Assembly: GCF_014651695.1 (NCBI RefSeq)
Contig: NZ_BMXJ01000002.1
Coordinates: forward strand, 248,001 to 312,000
Origin: Nocardiopsis terrae
Lineage (GTDB): Bacteria; Actinomycetota; Actinomycetes; Streptosporangiales; Streptosporangiaceae
Length of the DNA stretch: 64,000 nt
Direction: 5' to 3'
Shown here: piece by piece, positions 8,449 through 17,425 of the stretch
Layout: every line of letters starts with the position of its first letter
How positions within the stretch are numbered: the stretch's first letter is position 1
Program-made: the position numbers and the translations under genes
Notes under the pieces: model-generated
The model's database searches: none
What the model saw: only the letters and a program-made list of their open reading frames with translations
Told to the model about the DNA's origin: nothing

Positions 8449-9603
8449 TCAGCCCGCCACGGAGACGCTGGGCTCGCCCTCGGCCCCGGCCTCGCCCATC
8501 TCCTCGGCGATGCGCATGGCCTCCTCGATGAGGGTCTCCACGATCTTGGACTCGGGAACGGTCTTGATGACCTCGCCCTTGACGAAGATCTGCCCCTTGC
8601 CGTTGCCCGAGGCCACACCCAGGTCGGCGTCGCGCGCCTCGCCCGGACCGTTGACGACACAGCCCATGACGGCCACCCGCAGCGGCACCTCCATGCCCTC
8701 CAGCCCGGCGGTGACCTCCTCGGCGAGCGTGTACACGTCCACCTGGGCGCGGCCGCAGCTCGGGCAGGAGACGATCTCCAGGCCGCGCTCACGCAGACCC
8801 AGCGACTCCAGGATCTGCGCGCCGACCTTGACCTCCTCGGCGGGCGGTGCGGACAGGGAGACGCGGATGGTGTCGCCGATCCCCTCCGAGAGCAGCGCGC
8901 CGAAGGCCACGGAGGACTTGATGGTGCCCTGGAAGGCCGGGCCCGCCTCGGTCACACCCAGGTGCAGCGGGTAGTCGCAGGCCTGCGACAGCAGCCGGTA
9001 GGCGTTGACCATCACCACCGGGTCGTTGTGCTTGACCGAGATCTTGATGTCCCGGAAGCCGTGCTCCTCGAACAGCGAGCACTCCCACAGCGCCGACTCC
9101 ACCAGCGCCTCGGGGGTGGCCCTGCCGTACTTGGCGAGCAGGCGCTTGTCGAGCGAACCGGCGTTGACCCCGATCCGGATCGGGGTACCGGCCTCACCGG
9201 CGGCCTTCGCGATCTCGGCGACCTTGTCGTCGAACTTCTTGATGTTGCCGGGGTTCACGCGGACCGCGGCGCAACCCGCCTCGATCGCCGCGAACACGTA
9301 CTTGGGCTGGAAGTGGATGTCGGCGATCACCGGGATCTGCGACTTCCTGGCGATGATCGGCAGCGCGTCGGCGTCCTCGTTGGTGGGGACGGCCACACGG
9401 ACGATCTGGCAGCCGGAAGCGGTCAGTTCGGCGATCTGCTGGAGGGTCGCGTTGACGTCGGAGGTGCGGGTGGTCGTCATCGACTGCACGGACACCGGGG
9501 CGTCCCCGCCGACAGGAACGTTCCCGACCATGATCTGCCGGGTCTTGCGCCGGGTCGCCAGCGGGCGCGGCGGTGTGGCGGGAATACCGAGATCGATGGT
9601 CAC
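8449..9603 (-). CDS. ispG: 4-hydroxy-3-methylbut-2-enyl-diphosphate synthase (flavodoxin)
   Basis: A 384-residue GcpE/IspG protein from a GTG at 9603, with GAGGTG nine bases upstream. It converts MEcPP to HMBPP in the MEP isoprenoid pathway using a [4Fe-4S] cluster. The Fe-S cysteines are visible in [11 protein letters not shown] and [31 protein letters not shown] and GVNAGSLD are classic family motifs. It is third in a dxr-rseP-ispG order on the minus strand, 244 bases from rseP. Confidence 0.97.
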   Translation of the reverse strand: MTIDLGIPATPPRPLATRRKTRQIMVGNVPVGGDAPVSVQSMTTTRTSDVNATLQQIAELTASGCQIVRVAVPTNEDADALPIIARKSQIPVIADIHFQPKYVFAAIEAGCAAVRVNPGNIKKFDDKVAEIAKAAGEAGTPIRIGVNAGSLDKRLLAKYGRATPEALVESALWECSLFEEHGFRDIKISVKHNDPVVMVNAYRLLSQACDYPLHLGVTEAGPAFQGTIKSSVAFGALLSEGIGDTIRVSLSAPPAEEVKVGAQILESLGLRERGLEIVSCPSCGRAQVDVYTLAEEVTAGLEGMEVPLRVAVMGCVVNGPGEARDADLGVASGNGKGQIFVKGEVIKTVPESKIVETLIEEAMRIAEEMGEAGAEGEPSVSVAG

Positions 9604-9847
9604 GCTTGATTCACCTCGTCTGCCGCCGAGAGGGAGAGCGGCACTTGATGTCGTCCGGTTCGTGGGAAAGGGCACACGGAGCACAGCGCCCGAAACCGCG
9701 TCCGGGATTCCGTCCGGGCGGCCTGGGCCGCGGCGTCGTTCCCGCAACGCGACCCCAAGGTTACCCGCCCCCGGGCGAACGCTCGGCACGTCGTGGCCCT
9801 GCTCACACCGGTTCGGACAGAGTTCACCCGCGGTTCCCGCGGCGGGG

Positions 9848-11206
9848 TCATCCGAACAGTCGGACCGGGTTGATCAGGTCGGCCACGAGCAGGATGACGC
9901 TGAACACGAGGAAACAGGCCACGACCACGTAGGCCACCGGGGTCAGCAGCGCCACGTCCACCGGCCCCGGGTCCGGGCGCCGGAACAGCCGGGCCGTCCA
10001 CCTCTTGACGGACTCCCAGATCGCCCCCGCCATGTGCCCGCCGTCCAGCGGCAGGATCGGCAGCATGTTGAAGGCGAACAGGAAGAGGTTCACGCTGGCG
10101 AGGATGCTGAGCATGATCGCCACGGTGTCGATCAGCGGCAGGCCCTGGGACATGATCTCGCCGCCGATGCGGGAGATGCCGACGATGCCCACCGGGGAGT
10201 CCTCGGTGCGCTGCTCGCCCAGGAAGGCCGCGCCGAACACCTCCGGGACCCGGCTGGGCAGCGCGATGATGGCCTCGCCGACGCTGACCAGCATGGAACC
10301 CATCTCGGAGGCCGACTCCGTGACGGTGAGGGGCTGGCGCTCCTGCGTGAACAGCACGCCCAGGAAGCCGACCGTCTCGGTGGCCACGACCCGGCGCCCC
10401 TGTTCGTCGTAGACGAGGTCGCCCTCGGCGTCGGTCTCGTAGACGGGGTCGCCGTCGGCGTTCCGGGCGGCCAGCTCGTTCTCGACGATGTCGACGGTGG
10501 TGGTGAACTGCTCGCCGTCACGCTCGATGACGAACTCGGTGGGGCCGAGCGAGGCACGGATCGCCCGGTTGACGGTGGCCCCGTCGGGGGTGGGCTCGCC
10601 GTCGATCGAGACGATGGTGTCACCGGGCTCCAGCCCGGCCTCGTGGGCCGGGGTGGGGGCGAACTCGTCGCTGCACTCGGTGGCGGTCACCTGGGCGGGG
10701 ACCACGCACTCACGGACCGCGCCGAGCTGGGGGACGTCCTTGGGGACGCCGATGCCCATGAAGAGCACGCCCAGCAGGACCACCGCGAGGACGAGGTTCA
10801 TCGCCGGGCCGGCGAACATGACGATCAGGCGTTTCCAGGGGGCCCGCTGGTAGAACTGCCGGTCCTGGTCCTCGGGGGACAGCTCCACGTAGGAGGCCTC
10901 CCGGGCGTCCTCGGCCATCGCCCGCCAACGGGAGATCTTCCGGGCGCCGGCGCCCGCCCGGGCCCGGGCGGGCGGCAGCATGCCGACCATGCGCACGAAC
11001 CCGCCCAGCGGCACGGCCTTGATCCCGTACTCGGTCTCACCCCTGCGCACCGACCACAGTGTCCGGCCGAAGCCCACCATGAACTCGGTGCACTTGATGC
11101 CGAACATCTTCGCGGTGGACATGTGGCCGAGCTCGTGCCAAGCGATCGAAAACAGCAGTCCCAGCACGAACAGGACGATCCCGACCACGGTCAGCAGCAC
11201 GACCAT
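9848..11206 (-). CDS. rseP: Site-2 intramembrane zinc metalloprotease (M50, RseP/Rip1-like)
   Basis: A 452-residue membrane protease. ATG 11206 is preceded by GAGGAGA. Helix 1 carries the zinc motif HELGH at residues 24-28, with [17 protein letters not shown] after it. A PDZ domain lies in the middle ([19 protein letters not shown]), and the third metal-ligand motif is in [13 protein letters not shown] near the C-terminus. Homologues cleave anti-sigma factors and other single-pass membrane proteins. It sits between dxr and ispG, the standard actinobacterial arrangement, 28 bases after dxr. A long acidic insert within the PDZ region ([16 protein letters not shown]) is visible. Confidence 0.93.
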   Translation of the reverse strand: MVVLLTVVGIVLFVLGLLFSIAWHELGHMSTAKMFGIKCTEFMVGFGRTLWSVRRGETEYGIKAVPLGGFVRMVGMLPPARARAGAGARKISRWRAMAEDAREASYVELSPEDQDRQFYQRAPWKRLIVMFAGPAMNLVLAVVLLGVLFMGIGVPKDVPQLGAVRECVVPAQVTATECSDEFAPTPAHEAGLEPGDTIVSIDGEPTPDGATVNRAIRASLGPTEFVIERDGEQFTTTVDIVENELAARNADGDPVYETDAEGDLVYDEQGRRVVATETVGFLGVLFTQERQPLTVTESASEMGSMLVSVGEAIIALPSRVPEVFGAAFLGEQRTEDSPVGIVGISRIGGEIMSQGLPLIDTVAIMLSILASVNLFLFAFNMLPILPLDGGHMAGAIWESVKRWTARLFRRPDPGPVDVALLTPVAYVVVACFLVFSVILLVADLINPVRLFG

Positions 11207-11234
11207 GCATCTCTCCTCAAGCCGACGTCGGTCC

Positions 11235-12464
11235 TCAGCCGCGGGTGAGCAGCTCGCGCGCGCGGGTTCGGGCCCAGGTGTCAGCGGCGTACACGTCGTC
11301 CAGGGTCAGGGTCGAGGTTCCCGGACGGTCCACCCGCTGGTGTTCAGAGACTACCCGGGAGACGGTGTCCATGATGGCCGGGAACGCGAGGTTTCCCCCG
11401 AGGAAGGCGTCGACCGCCTCCTCGTTGGCCGCGTTGTAGACGGCAGGGGCCGTTCCGCCCGCGGCGCCGACCTCCGCGGCCAGCCGCACGGCGGGGAAGG
11501 CCTCGTGGTCCAGCGGCTCGAAGGTCCAGCTCTGCGCCCTGGTCCAGTCCATGCCCGGCGCGGCGTCGGGGACCCGTTCGGGGGCGCCGATCCCGTAGGC
11601 GATCGGAATCATCATGCTGGGCGGGCTGGCCTTGGCCAGGGTGGTGCCGTCCACGTACTCGACCATGGAGTGCACGATCGACTGCGGGTGGACGACCACG
11701 TCGATCCGCTCGAAGGGCACGTCGAACAGCAGGTTGGCCTCGATCACCTCCAGCCCCTTGTTGACCAGGGTCGCGGAGTTGACGGTGATGACCGGACCCA
11801 TGCTCCAGGTGGGGTGGTCGAGCGCCTCGGCCGGGGTGACGTCGGCGAGTTCGTCCGCGCGGCGACCGCGGAAGGGGCCGCCGCTGGCGGTGACGACCAG
11901 GCGGCGTACGTCGCCGCGCCGGGCGTGCACCAGCCCCTGGGCCGGGCTGGCCAGCTCCCCCTCGGGCAGGTACGGGAAGCACTGGGCGATGGCGTAGTGC
12001 TCGGAGTCGACCGGGACGATCTGTCCCGGTGCGGCCAGGTCGCGCACGAGCGGCCCGCCGATGATCAGGGACTCCTTGTTGGCCAGGGCCAGGGTGGTCC
12101 CGGCACGCAGCGCGGCGAGGGTGGACTCCAGGCCCAGGGCGCCGGTGATCCCGTTGAGGACGACGTCGCAGGGGGTCGCGGCCAGTTCGGCCACGCCCTC
12201 GGCGCCGACCAGGACCTCGGCGGCCGCGCCCTGCTCGGCGAGGAGGCGGGTGAGCTCCTCGGCGCGCGCCGGGTCGGCCACGGCCACCCGGTCGGCCCCG
12301 AGCTGGACCGCCTGTTTGGCGAGCAGGTCCACCCGGCCGCCCCCGGCCGCCAGGCCCACCACCCGGAAGCGCTCGGGATTGCGCTGGACGATGTCGATGG
12401 CCTGGGTCCCGATGGAGCCGGTGGAACCGAGGATCACTACTGTTCGCTGCTGTTCTTCTCGCAC
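11235..12464 (-). CDS. dxr: 1-deoxy-D-xylulose 5-phosphate reductoisomerase
   Basis: About 409 residues from the GTG at 12464; another in-frame GTG at 12482 is possible and neither has a strong ribosome site. The NADPH motif VVILGSTGSIGTQAIDI is at the N-terminus. ALANKESLIIGG, PVDSEHYAIAQ and VTASGGPFRG carry the metal and substrate residues. WSMGPVITVNSATLVNKGLE and VVHPQSIVHSMVE complete the family signature. It catalyses DXP to MEP, the committed step of the MEP pathway, and heads the dxr-rseP pair. Confidence 0.95.
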   Translation of the reverse strand: MREEQQRTVVILGSTGSIGTQAIDIVQRNPERFRVVGLAAGGGRVDLLAKQAVQLGADRVAVADPARAEELTRLLAEQGAAAEVLVGAEGVAELAATPCDVVLNGITGALGLESTLAALRAGTTLALANKESLIIGGPLVRDLAAPGQIVPVDSEHYAIAQCFPYLPEGELASPAQGLVHARRGDVRRLVVTASGGPFRGRRADELADVTPAEALDHPTWSMGPVITVNSATLVNKGLEVIEANLLFDVPFERIDVVVHPQSIVHSMVEYVDGTTLAKASPPSMMIPIAYGIGAPERVPDAAPGMDWTRAQSWTFEPLDHEAFPAVRLAAEVGAAGGTAPAVYNAANEEAVDAFLGGNLAFPAIMDTVSRVVSEHQRVDRPGTSTLTLDDVYAADTWARTRARELLTRG

Positions 12465-12587
12465 CGCTCCATTGTCGCGCACCCGGCGCCCGCCCGCCGA
12501 GGGGTTGTGGACGGGGCCCGCGGCCGGTCCGCGGCTCCGGGCCCCGGAGGACACGGGAGGTTTACAGAGACGTCGGAATCGTTTAAC

Positions 12588-12612
12588 TTGACCCGTGAGT
12601 AAGTTACCTCAC
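12588..12612 (+). promoter_or_regulatory. Candidate promoter and operator of the CocE-type hydrolase gene
   Basis: TTGACC (12588-12593) is a plausible -35 element. GTGAG (12595-12599) and CTCAC (12608-12612) form an inverted repeat with an 8-base spacer between it and the start region. The stretch is AT-rich relative to its surroundings and lies 115-140 bases upstream of the ATG at 12728. The -10 box is not convincing. Confidence 0.35.
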
Positions 12613-12727
12613 AGTAAAGAGAGATGCCGATCACTGCCGGTGCGACCGAACACCGGCCCGCCCCGATGGCGACGGCGCGAGTGTCCATCGGAGCCTCCCC
12701 GCCTCCCCCACCCCCGAGGTTCCCGAC

Positions 12728-14362
12728 ATGTTCACCACCAGAGTGCGCCCCGCCCGGGGCGCGCGCACCCGAACGCTCTCCTGGGTCGTCGCGGCGGCGG
12801 TCGCCGCCGCCACCCTGTCCCCCGCACCCGTCGCCGCGGCCGCCGTCGGCTCCAGCATCAGCTACGAGACGATCGTCAGCCACGACGGCACCGAACTGAA
12901 GGCCAAGGTCATCACTCCCACCGGCGCCGAGGGCCCGCGCCCGCTGCTGGTGATGCCCTCCGCCTGGGGTACCCCGCACATCCTCTACGTCGGGGCGGCC
13001 AAGAAGCTGGCCGAGGAGTCCGGCTACCAGGTCGTCGCCTACACCTCGCGCGGCTTCTGGGACTCCGGCGGCGGGATCGAGGTGGCCGGGCCCGACGACC
13101 GGGCCGACGCCAGCGCCGTCATCGACTGGGCCCTGGAGAACACCGAGGCCGACGCCGACCGCATCGGCATGGCCGGCATCTCCTACGGCGGCGGCATCAG
13201 CCTGCTCACCGCGGCCGAGGACGAACGGGTCCGGGCGGTCGGCTCCATGAGCGGCTGGGCCGACCTGCAGGCCTCCCTCTACCCCAACGAGACCATCGAC
13301 GTGCAGTCCGCCGAACTCCTGCTCCTGGCGGGCAACCTGCTCGGCACCCCCGGGGAGGCGCTCCGCGAGATGGAGCGCGAGTACCGGAGGGGCAACGTCG
13401 AACCCATCCTCGAACTGGCCCCGGACCGCTCCGCCGCCACCAAGGTGGACGAGATCAACGCCAACGGCACCGCGGTCATGATCGCGCACGGGTGGAACGA
13501 CGGGATGTTCCCCGTCGGGCACCTCGCCGACTTCTACGAGGAGCTCTCCGGCCCCAAACGGCTGATGCTGGCCCCCGGCGACCACGCCACCCAGGAGGCG
13601 TTCGGCGCGGTGGGCCTGCCCAACGAGGTGTGGGAGGACCTGGCCCGCTGGTTCGACCACCACCTCAAGGGCGAGGACAACGGCATCGACACCGAGCAGC
13701 CGGTGCGCCTGAGGCCCAACAACGGGAACGGCGACTGGACCTCGCACCCGGACTGGACCTCGGTGAGCACCGGAAGCGACCAGTACTTCCTCGACAGGCC
13801 CAGCACCAGCTGGGGCCGCTGGCAGAGCAGCGGAGCCATGGAGCCCGAGCCCTCGACCGGATGGGACTACGACTTCCGCACCGGTATCGGCACGACGGCG
13901 CGCAGCGGCACCGTGATCCTGTCCGGGGCGCTCCAGCAGTTCTTCGACGTGCCCACCGGGGTCTCGCTGCCCCTCGTGGACCGTTACCGGGCGGCGGTGT
14001 GGACCAGCCCCGCCTACCCCGACGGGGCGCGGGTGGCCGGCACCCCCGAGGCGACGTTCACGTTCACCCCGACCACCGAGGACCAGTCGGTGTTCGTGTA
14101 CCTGTACGCGGTCAACGGCCGGGGCACCGGTTCGCTGCTGAGCCACGCGCCCGTCACCCTGCGCGGCTCCGTCCCGGGCGAGCCGGTGACGGTGGAGACC
14201 GAGCTCTCCTCGGTGGTGTGGGACGTTCCGGCCGGGCACCGGCTGGCGGTGGTGGTGGACAGCAAGGACGCCCGCTACCTCGGTGAGAGCGATCTCGGGG
14301 ACCGCGTCGAGGTGACCTCCCCCGAGGAGAACCCGACTCGGGTGACCGTCCCGCTCGGCTGA
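12728..14362 (+). CDS. Secreted CocE/NonD-type alpha/beta hydrolase (X-Pro dipeptidyl-peptidase S15 family)
   Basis: A 544-residue exported enzyme with a long Ala-rich signal peptide (residues 1 to about 40). The alpha/beta hydrolase domain has nucleophile Ser152 in GISYGGG, Asp258 in HGWNDGMF, and His286 in PGDHATQ. The C-terminal third is a beta-rich region typical of the PepX_C jelly roll. Members hydrolyse X-prolyl peptides, esters or other acyl compounds outside the cell. It is monocistronic, with a strong hairpin after the stop. The natural substrate is not evident. Confidence 0.85.
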   Translation: MFTTRVRPARGARTRTLSWVVAAAVAAATLSPAPVAAAAVGSSISYETIVSHDGTELKAKVITPTGAEGPRPLLVMPSAWGTPHILYVGAAKKLAEESGYQVVAYTSRGFWDSGGGIEVAGPDDRADASAVIDWALENTEADADRIGMAGISYGGGISLLTAAEDERVRAVGSMSGWADLQASLYPNETIDVQSAELLLLAGNLLGTPGEALREMEREYRRGNVEPILELAPDRSAATKVDEINANGTAVMIAHGWNDGMFPVGHLADFYEELSGPKRLMLAPGDHATQEAFGAVGLPNEVWEDLARWFDHHLKGEDNGIDTEQPVRLRPNNGNGDWTSHPDWTSVSTGSDQYFLDRPSTSWGRWQSSGAMEPEPSTGWDYDFRTGIGTTARSGTVILSGALQQFFDVPTGVSLPLVDRYRAAVWTSPAYPDGARVAGTPEATFTFTPTTEDQSVFVYLYAVNGRGTGSLLSHAPVTLRGSVPGEPVTVETELSSVVWDVPAGHRLAVVVDSKDARYLGESDLGDRVEVTSPEENPTRVTVPLG

Positions 14363-14412
14363 CCCCTCCGGCCGTTCGGCGGCCGACAGAGCCGGCGGCC
14401 GGTCGGCCGCCT

Positions 14413-14446
14413 CCCCGGCCCCGGCGCGCAGACGCCGGGGCCGGGG
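14413..14446 (+). terminator. Stem-loop after the CocE-type hydrolase
   Basis: Perfect 14-base GC arms (14413-14426 and 14433-14446) around a 6-base loop, 51 bases past the stop at 14362. Confidence 0.7.
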
Positions 14447-14480
14447 GCTGCTTCCCGAGAAAGCCACGACACAAACCTAA

Positions 14481-14498
14481 AGTAGTCAATAGACTACT
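14481..14498 (+). promoter_or_regulatory. Perfect inverted repeat upstream of the S1 peptidase
   Basis: AGTAGTC-AATA-GACTACT is a perfect 7-4-7 palindrome in an AT-rich island, ending 17-23 bases before the peptidase start. Its position over the presumed promoter or untranslated leader suggests a repressor operator. The regulator is unknown. Confidence 0.4.
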
Positions 14499-14515
14499 CC
14501 AAGTATGCAAAGATC

Positions 14516-15607
14516 GTGGCCATGACCTCGTCCACCACACAGAAGATCCTCGCCCCGCTGGCCGCCGCCGCGGTCGCCGTCGGGGGTCTGGCCCTCATCG
14601 ACAGACTTCCCGCCCCGGCAGCGGCGGTGACCCGGGCCATCCACGCCCCGGCCGTGCTCCCGGCCTCCCAGGCCCCCGAGGCGCCGGCCCGCCAGAGCCA
14701 GGCCTCCCTCTCCCGAACGGACGGGACGGACGGGGTCGTCCACCAGGCCGGAGCGGTCACCGATGAGCAGCACGACGCCGTCCTCGACTACTGGACCAGC
14801 GACAGGATGGCCGCGGCCCAGCCCATCTCCAGCCTGGTCGACTCCGCCCTCGGACTCTCCGGGCCCCGCCGCGACGCCGCCGAGACCGAGCCCCAGGCCG
14901 CCCGCCCCGACAGCGACGGCGAACTCTGGGGCGACGGGGGCCCGGTCGCAAGGACCACCGGCAAGGTGTACCTGACCATGGACGGCCGCGACTTCACCTG
15001 TTCGGCCTCGGTCGTGGACGCCGCCAACAGCAGCACCCTGGTGACCGCGGGGCACTGCGCCAAGGACGGCCGGGGCTCCTGGGCCCGCAACTGGACCTTC
15101 GTCCCCGGCCACGACGACGGCGCCGACCCCTACGGCAGGTTCACCGCCCGCGACCTGATGGTCTCCCCGAAGTGGGCCCGCCAGGCCGACGACAGCTACG
15201 ACTTCGCGATGGTGGTGCTCAACAGCGACGACGGCACCCCGGTACAGGACCGGGTCGGCGCCCAGCGCCTGGCCTTCGACACCTGGACCGAGGAGCGGGT
15301 CCGCGAGGGCGTACAGGTGTACACCTTCGGCTACCCGTCGGCCTCTCCCTACGACGGCCGCGACCTGCACTACTGCTCCGGGCGGACCGTCCCGGACACC
15401 GGCGGCACCACAGCCAACGGGGTCCGCTGCACCATGACCCAGGGCTCCAGCGGCGGCCCCTGGTTCAGCGACTTCGACACCGCCACCGGCAGGGGCACCG
15501 TCTCCTCGGTCGTCAGCTTCAAGTACGCCGACGACCGCAACACCCAGTACGGGCCGCGCCTGGGCGCGGAGGCCGAGCGCCTCTTCGAACACGCCGCCAA
15601 GCTGTAG
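14516..15607 (+). CDS. Secreted trypsin/V8-like serine endopeptidase (S1 family)
   Basis: A 363-residue exported pro-enzyme. The start is GTG 14516 or ATG 14522; neither has a good ribosome site. A hydrophobic N-terminal segment (about residues 8-30) is followed by a pro-region of roughly 110 residues and then the chymotrypsin-fold domain. The catalytic triad is visible: His in TAGHCAKDG, Asp in SYDFAMVVL, Ser in TQGSSGGPW. Cys residues flanking these sites suggest disulfides. It resembles the streptogrisin and glutamyl-endopeptidase-like enzymes of actinomycetes. It stands alone and is convergent with the aldehyde dehydrogenase gene. Confidence 0.85.
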   Translation: MAMTSSTTQKILAPLAAAAVAVGGLALIDRLPAPAAAVTRAIHAPAVLPASQAPEAPARQSQASLSRTDGTDGVVHQAGAVTDEQHDAVLDYWTSDRMAAAQPISSLVDSALGLSGPRRDAAETEPQAARPDSDGELWGDGGPVARTTGKVYLTMDGRDFTCSASVVDAANSSTLVTAGHCAKDGRGSWARNWTFVPGHDDGADPYGRFTARDLMVSPKWARQADDSYDFAMVVLNSDDGTPVQDRVGAQRLAFDTWTEERVREGVQVYTFGYPSASPYDGRDLHYCSGRTVPDTGGTTANGVRCTMTQGSSGGPWFSDFDTATGRGTVSSVVSFKYADDRNTQYGPRLGAEAERLFEHAAKL

Positions 15608-15692
15608 GACCGCCGGGAACCGCGAACCCACCGGAAACGGCGGGGCGGTGGCGGCCCCGACCGGCCGCCGCCGCCCCGCCGGACACCCGGCC

Positions 15693-15718
15693 GTCGTCCC
15701 GTGCCGGCACGGGACGAC
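15693..15718. terminator. 26-base perfect palindrome between convergent genes
   Basis: GTCGTCCCGTGCC followed by its exact complement, placed between the stops of the S1 peptidase (15607) and the aldehyde dehydrogenase (15728). A bidirectional terminator is the natural reading. Confidence 0.65.
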
Positions 15719-15727
15719 GCCTCGGCA

Positions 15728-17152
15728 CTAGAGGTCGATGCCGGTGAGCACCAGGACGCGCTCGTGGGTGAGGTCGGTCATGGCCGCGCGCAGCCCCTCC
15801 TTGCCCACGCCCGAGCGCTTGACGCCGCCGTAGGGCATCTGGTCGGCGCGGAAGGTGGGCACGTCACCGATGACCACACCGCCGACCTCCAGCTCCCGGT
15901 GGGCCCGGAAGGCGGTGGGCAGGTCCCGGGTGAAGACCCCGGTCTGCAGGCCGAAGTCGCTGTCGTTGACCGCGGCGAAGGCGGCGTCGGTGTCAGCGAC
16001 CCGCTGCACGACCAGCACCGGGCCGAACACCTCCTCACGCACCACCCTGGCGTCGGAGGGAACGTCGGCCAGGACGGTCGGCGCCATGGTGACGCCGTCA
16101 CGGTGACCGCCGGTCAGGAGCCGGGCCCCGGCGGCGACCGCCTCCTCGACCCAGGACGCCACCCGCTCGGCCGCGGCCTCGTCGACCAGCGGACCGACGT
16201 CGGTCCCCGGGTCGGCCGGGTCGCCGGTGCCCAGTGCCTCGACCCGGTCGACCAGGCGCGAAAGGAAGTCGTCGTGGACGGCGTCGGTGACCACGACCCG
16301 CTGGACCCCGATGCACACCTGACCGGCCTGGTTGTTGCCGAACAGCGCCACCCGCCGGGCAGCCCAGTCCAGGTCGGCGTCGTCCAGCACCACCGCCGCG
16401 GCGTTGCCGCCCAGTTCCAGGGTGACGTGCTTGTGCGGGGCGCGCCGCTGGATCTCCCAGCCGAACGGGCCGCCGGTGAAGGAGATGACGGGCAGCCGCT
16501 CGTCGGTGATCAGCGGCGCCGCGAGTTCGTTGGGCATGGGCAGCACCGAGAACATGCCCTCGGGAAGTCCGGTCTCGGCGAGGATCTCACCGAGGAGGAG
16601 GGCGGTCATCGGAGTGGCCGGTGCGGGCTTGAGGACCACCGGAGCGCCGACGGCGATGGCCGGGGCGACCTTGTGGGCGACCAGGTTGAGCGGGAAGTTG
16701 AACGGGGAGATGCCCAGGACCGGCCCCTTGGGGACCCGGCGGACCAGGGCCATCCGCCCGGTGCCGCCGGGATCGGTGTCCAGGCGCTGGAGCTCGCCGC
16801 TGTCCCGGCGGGCCTCCTCCGCGGCCCAGCGGAACACCGAGACGGCGCGCCCCGCCTCGGCACGGGCCCACTTGATCGGCTTTCCGCTCTCGGCGGTGAT
16901 GACCCGGGCGATCTCCTCCGCGCGTTCGGCGATCCGCCGGGAGACGTGGTCGAGGGCCCCGGCCCGCACGTGCGCGGGCAGGGCGGCGGCCTCGGCGGCC
17001 ACCGCGTGCGCGGCGGCGACGGCGGCCTCCACCTGGGCCGCGGTCGGCACGGCGACGACGCCGGCCGCCCCGCCGGTGTAGGGGTTGAGAACGGTCATCT
17101 CGGTGTCGCCGGTCGCAGCGGTGCCGGCCAGCCAGAACGGGTGCGTGGTCAT
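15728..17152 (-). CDS. NAD(P)-dependent aldehyde dehydrogenase family protein
   Basis: A 474-residue ALDH starting at ATG 17152; no strong ribosome site is visible. The Rossmann region holds SPFNFPLNLVAHKVAPAIAVG and SFTGG. The catalytic Glu is in LELGGNAAAVVLDDADLD, and the nucleophilic Cys in NNQAGQVCIGVQR. EEVFGPVLVVQRV completes the family pattern. It oxidises an aldehyde to its acid. The sequence is closest in feel to semialdehyde/lactaldehyde-type enzymes, but the substrate cannot be assigned. A dyad-symmetric element lies 41-80 bases upstream. Glutarate semialdehyde, downstream of the davBA route, is one speculative substrate. Confidence 0.88.
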   Translation of the reverse strand: MTTHPFWLAGTAATGDTEMTVLNPYTGGAAGVVAVPTAAQVEAAVAAAHAVAAEAAALPAHVRAGALDHVSRRIAERAEEIARVITAESGKPIKWARAEAGRAVSVFRWAAEEARRDSGELQRLDTDPGGTGRMALVRRVPKGPVLGISPFNFPLNLVAHKVAPAIAVGAPVVLKPAPATPMTALLLGEILAETGLPEGMFSVLPMPNELAAPLITDERLPVISFTGGPFGWEIQRRAPHKHVTLELGGNAAAVVLDDADLDWAARRVALFGNNQAGQVCIGVQRVVVTDAVHDDFLSRLVDRVEALGTGDPADPGTDVGPLVDEAAAERVASWVEEAVAAGARLLTGGHRDGVTMAPTVLADVPSDARVVREEVFGPVLVVQRVADTDAAFAAVNDSDFGLQTGVFTRDLPTAFRAHRELEVGGVVIGDVPTFRADQMPYGGVKRSGVGKEGLRAAMTDLTHERVLVLTGIDL

Positions 17153-17192
17153 GTCCGCGACGCTAGACCCCCGAAGACACCGGCCGCCTTGT

Positions 17193-17232
17193 CCACAGTT
17201 GCCAATCCGAACGCTCGCGTTGGCCACTGTGG
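17193..17232 (-). promoter_or_regulatory. Imperfect 13-base inverted repeat upstream of the aldehyde dehydrogenase
   Basis: The arms 17193-17205 (CCACAGTTGCCAA) and 17220-17232 (TTGGCCACTGTGG) match at 12 of 13 positions with a 14-base spacer. The element lies between the dehydrogenase start (17152) and the divergent gene at 17426. Such size and spacing fit a dimeric activator or repressor site. No regulator gene is adjacent. Confidence 0.45.
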
Positions 17233-17425
17233 CGCATTGACGGCGTCGGACCCCGCGTGGTCGGCGGTCGCGACGGCTGCGGGACGACAATCCCGCCAGC
17301 GGATCTTCCGTCAACCGGCTGGCGTCCGCGCGCTCCTTGATACACAGTGGTGGGAGAGGGCTCTGCCAGCACGTTCGGCCAGACCCTCGGGTCCACCGCC
17401 GCCGACGGGAACCCGGGAGTGCCCA

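Noticed and set aside
15701..17425. N-terminal 575-residue extension of the 599-residue protein's open frame
   Set aside because: The extension is antisense to the aldehyde dehydrogenase and reads as shadow sequence. The TTG with GGGAG at 17426 marks the change to protein-like composition.
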